DNA of 8,686 bases from an uncultured Bacteroidales bacterium (GTDB taxonomy: Bacteria; Bacteroidota; Bacteroidia; Bacteroidales; Paludibacteraceae): NCBI GenBank assembly GCA_900321775.1, contig ONXE01000083.1:1-8686 (forward strand), read 5' to 3'. Shown piece after piece: positions 7,176 to 8,686 of the stretch. Position 1 is the first letter of the stretch. Each line of letters begins with the position of its first letter. The notes under the pieces were generated by a model, which saw nothing but the letters and a program-made list of their open reading frames with translations, made no database searches and was not told where the DNA came from. The position numbers and the translations under genes were made by a program.

Positions 7176-7204
7176 AAGTTACAAAAAATATTTGAATTAT
7201 GCAA
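7174..7204 (-). promoter_or_regulatory. Bacteroidota-type promoter for tRNA-Gly, possibly also gyrA
   Basis: On the minus strand TAACTTTG (7181-7174) matches the TAnnTTTG -7 consensus of the Bacteroidota primary sigma factor. A TTG at 7204-7202 lies 20 bases further upstream, the usual -33 spacing. The expected start site is within a few bases after the -7 box, about 30 nt before the tRNA. No equivalent box was found between the tRNA and gyrA. Confidence 0.8.
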
Positions 7205-7205
7205 G

Positions 7206-7262
7206 TTTTTCGACTAAAAAATGCACTCTTTTTTGTCAAAAACGTCGTTTTTTCGCTTTTTT
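7206..7262. promoter_or_regulatory. Phased A/T tracts upstream of the promoter (possible curved DNA or UP-like element)
   Basis: Six A or T runs of five or six bases lie at 7206-7210, 7216-7221, 7229-7234, 7238-7242, 7248-7253 and 7257-7262, directly upstream of the -33 box. Their centres average about 10 bp apart, close to one helical turn. Such tracts can curve DNA or be contacted by the RNA polymerase alpha subunit. The region also contains AT-only inverted repeats (for example AAAAACG/CGTTTTT near 7238-7252) that could help end transcription of the acyltransferase gene. Confidence 0.4.
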
Positions 7263-8031
7263 AGTCGTTTTCCGGCACTACAGGCCATGTATTATGGACT
7301 ATGCCTGCAAGGTCCAGCATCCGCTCATACGCCAAATTTCTCAGACGGTCCACTTCCTCTTTTCGCGGTTTGGACGTGTCCGGGAAAATCGGCTCACCTA
7401 TCTTCACCGTAAACAGCGGTTCTTCTTTCCTGCCTGTAAGCAAGTATAAGCCCCTTCTTTTTCGATATGTGACCACACAAGGCACAAGAGGCATATTGTA
7501 CTTGTACGACATCGTAAACGCCCCTTTCTGGAAAGGACGCAGGGGTTTGTAGTACTGCCACTGGGCCGCTTCCGGGAAAATATGGAACCAATATCCGCGC
7601 TCATGGAACGTGTCAAAGGCTTGATTGAACTTCTTCATCGCAGAAAGTCCGGCCTCGGGTTCGGGAATGGGCACTCCGCCCACCAAACGCATCAGATACT
7701 GGTTCTTGGTACGGAAATTGGGCGTAAACATAGGAATCTTGGTCGTATATTTGCCCTTCACGGCCAAGATGATTGCCGGACAATCCACAGGAGAACAGTG
7801 GTTGCCGAGCGTAATAGCCCCTCCGGCCAACTCTTTTTCGTACTTTTTCAGCCATTCCCTACCCTCGAAACGCAAGCCGTACTTGCAGCGCAGATTCAAG
7901 AATCCCACAACAAAATGCAGCACAAAAGGATAGCCCCAAATCTTCTGCTCCAGCTTCCAGGACGTCCTGTCATCCACGAAAGGATAGTTCTCGTCCACGA
8001 CAAATTCGCGGTCCTGCACAGCATGAAACAA
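7261..8031 (-). CDS. PlsC-like lysophospholipid/1-acyl-glycerol-3-phosphate acyltransferase domain, start uncertain
   Basis: The protein belongs to the LPLAT acyltransferase family, which transfers an acyl chain to a lysophospholipid or other hydroxyl acceptor at the inner membrane. With the TTG at 8031 as residue 1, it has 256 residues. The catalytic HX4D motif is NHCSPVD (His78, Asp83). A substrate-binding segment RLVGGVPIP lies near 115-123. The third motif is FPEAAQ at 152-157 instead of the usual FPEG, and MPLVPCVV follows near 180-187. A hydrophobic stretch at about 32-46 may contact the membrane. There is no ATG before the catalytic histidine, and the frame stays open upstream to a TGA at 8083-8085. 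The N-terminus therefore either uses TTG or GTG, or is supplied by the preceding HAD gene as a fusion (joined length about 458 residues). The acceptor is unknown; ornithine or amino-lipid acyltransferases are alternatives. Confidence 0.8.
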   Translation of the reverse strand: MFHAVQDREFVVDENYPFVDDRTSWKLEQKIWGYPFVLHFVVGFLNLRCKYGLRFEGREWLKKYEKELAGGAITLGNHCSPVDCPAIILAVKGKYTTKIPMFTPNFRTKNQYLMRLVGGVPIPEPEAGLSAMKKFNQAFDTFHERGYWFHIFPEAAQWQYYKPLRPFQKGAFTMSYKYNMPLVPCVVTYRKRRGLYLLTGRKEEPLFTVKIGEPIFPDTSKPRKEEVDRLRNLAYERMLDLAGIVHNTWPVVPEND

Positions 8032-8036
8032 GCGCT

Positions 8037-8082
8037 TTACAGGGTCATTCTCGGGATAGTCGATGCCCGCGTGTCTTCGCGG
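8037..8082 (-). other. Frame-overlap junction between HAD and acyltransferase frames
   Basis: Both frames are open across these 46 bases. The HAD frame reads on from GDREDT to RASTIPRMTL and stops. The acyltransferase frame, one base behind it, reads AGIDYPENDPVKRLFHAV straight into the acyltransferase domain. A one-base insertion, or a -1 slip, here would join them. No canonical slippery heptamer is visible. Confidence 0.6.
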
Positions 8083-8636
8083 TCACCGATCATCAGGCAA
8101 CTCTCGGCGGGAACGCCCAACATCTCCACCACTTTCTCCAACGGCTCTTTGGCAGGCTTGAGTCCGCCTAAAGAGGGCGCATCGGCCACTACATCCACAT
8201 TGGCTGCAATAAAATCCAATGCCTCCATTTTCTCCTCTACATAGCCGTAGTCGCTGTACACAGCGGTCTTGATATCGGCATTCTGCAGTTCCCAGCACAG
8301 GTCCCGAACCCAAGGTTCCAACTGATATTCAGTCCTCAACGTTTCCACCATCTTGGGCATGAAATCGTGGAAATACCAGTAGCGCGAAAGGCGGGCAATC
8401 AGTTTGTTACCCTTGGCCATCTCGTTGAAAAACGCATCGTAGAACGCTTCCTCCGAGCCGAAGTACTTGCCTCGGAGATTATGCCGCGCTATTTGTTCAC
8501 GCGAGAGCAACCCCACTCGGCCGAATTGTGTGTTAAGCAAACGACGTCCCAGCGACGATTTGTCGTACAGCGTGCCGTCCAGATCAAAAATTACGGCTTT
8601 TATTCCCTGTAAATCAAGGTCTTGTATTTTCAACAT
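8037..8636 (-). CDS. HAD-superfamily phosphatase (subfamily IA-like), C-terminus apparently truncated
   Basis: This 199-residue HAD hydrolase carries all four motifs. Motif I is FDLDGT with Asp18 as nucleophile and Asp20 as acid/base. Motif II is Ser128 in VYSDYGY. Motif III is Lys160 in GLKPAKEP. Motif IV is GDRED at 184-188, which binds Mg2+. The helical region between motifs I and II (about 35-115) is a C1-type cap, as in small-molecule phosphatases; the substrate cannot be deduced. HAD proteins normally continue for 20-40 residues after motif IV with a segment like DGxxAxxxGM. Here only RASTIPRMTL follows, and the expected sort of continuation appears in the overlapping acyltransferase frame. 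It starts at ATG 8636, 6 bp after the stop of an upstream frame, suggesting an operon. Phosphatase activity is probable; whether the protein exists alone or as half of a fusion is open. Confidence 0.85.
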   Translation of the reverse strand: MLKIQDLDLQGIKAVIFDLDGTLYDKSSLGRRLLNTQFGRVGLLSREQIARHNLRGKYFGSEEAFYDAFFNEMAKGNKLIARLSRYWYFHDFMPKMVETLRTEYQLEPWVRDLCWELQNADIKTAVYSDYGYVEEKMEALDFIAANVDVVADAPSLGGLKPAKEPLEKVVEMLGVPAESCLMIGDREDTRASTIPRMTL

Positions 8637-8642
8637 ACTACT

Positions 8643-8686
8643 CTACTGTTCGTTATTATTGTTGTTTTCCGTTGATGGAGGCAACT
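8643..8686 (-). CDS. C-terminal end of an unidentified upstream gene (partial)
   Basis: One minus-strand frame reads LPPSTENNNNNEQ and ends at TAG (8645-8643), 6 bp before the HAD start codon. A polar Asn-rich tail like this is plausible for a protein C-terminus, and the tight spacing fits an operon. Too little is present to identify the product, and a non-coding origin cannot be excluded. Confidence 0.4.
   Translation of the reverse strand, partial: LPPSTENNNNNEQ

Noticed and set aside
8037..8082. Programmed -1 frameshift between the HAD and acyltransferase frames
   Set aside because: No X XXY YYZ heptamer with a downstream stem-loop is visible. Kept only as a minor alternative to mutation or sequence error.

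Overview
The window looks like chromosomal DNA from a member of the Bacteroidota, most likely order Bacteroidales and possibly Prevotellaceae. Three things support this. A textbook Bacteroidota promoter (TAACTTTG with an upstream TTG) sits in front of a tRNA gene. The start codons lack Shine-Dalgarno sequences. The protein set is typical: a GumC/Ptk-like chain-length regulator, small SLBB export lipoproteins, and a TPR protein behind gyrA. Family-level placement is a guess. Every supported gene is on the minus strand, so the order below runs from right to left.

Right end (about 8686 to 7261): the last codons of an unidentified upstream gene, then a HAD-superfamily phosphatase, then a PlsC-like acyltransferase. 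The last two lie in different frames that overlap around 8037-8082. The acyltransferase has no ATG ahead of its catalytic motif, and its open frame continues upstream into the HAD tail. The simplest reading is one HAD-acyltransferase fusion split by a one-base frame change (mutation, sequencing error or recoding). This is the most unusual gene-level observation here.

Middle (about 7262 to 6981): a short regulatory region holds A/T tracts spaced near one helical turn, a consensus Bacteroidota promoter, tRNA-Gly(CCC), a T7 tract, and an almost continuous alternating pyrimidine-purine stretch with two GC hairpins just upstream of gyrA. No TAnnTTTG box lies between the tRNA and gyrA. gyrA is therefore either read through from the tRNA promoter or uses an atypical one, and the DNA ahead of it has features prone to supercoil-driven structural change.

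Left two thirds (6980 to 1): gyrA, a TPR exported protein, two tandem Wza-like outer-membrane polysaccharide export lipoproteins, and a Wzz/GumC-type inner-membrane protein cut by the window edge. Junctions are from a 4-bp overlap to about 20 bp, so these five genes could be one transcription unit linking gyrase to surface polysaccharide export. The Wzz-type protein would span the inner membrane and periplasm, and the Wza-like lipoproteins would form the outer-membrane exit. The paralogous pair may build a mixed channel or serve two routes. No mobile elements, CRISPR arrays or rRNA genes were seen, and no gene-free stretch exceeds 300 bases.
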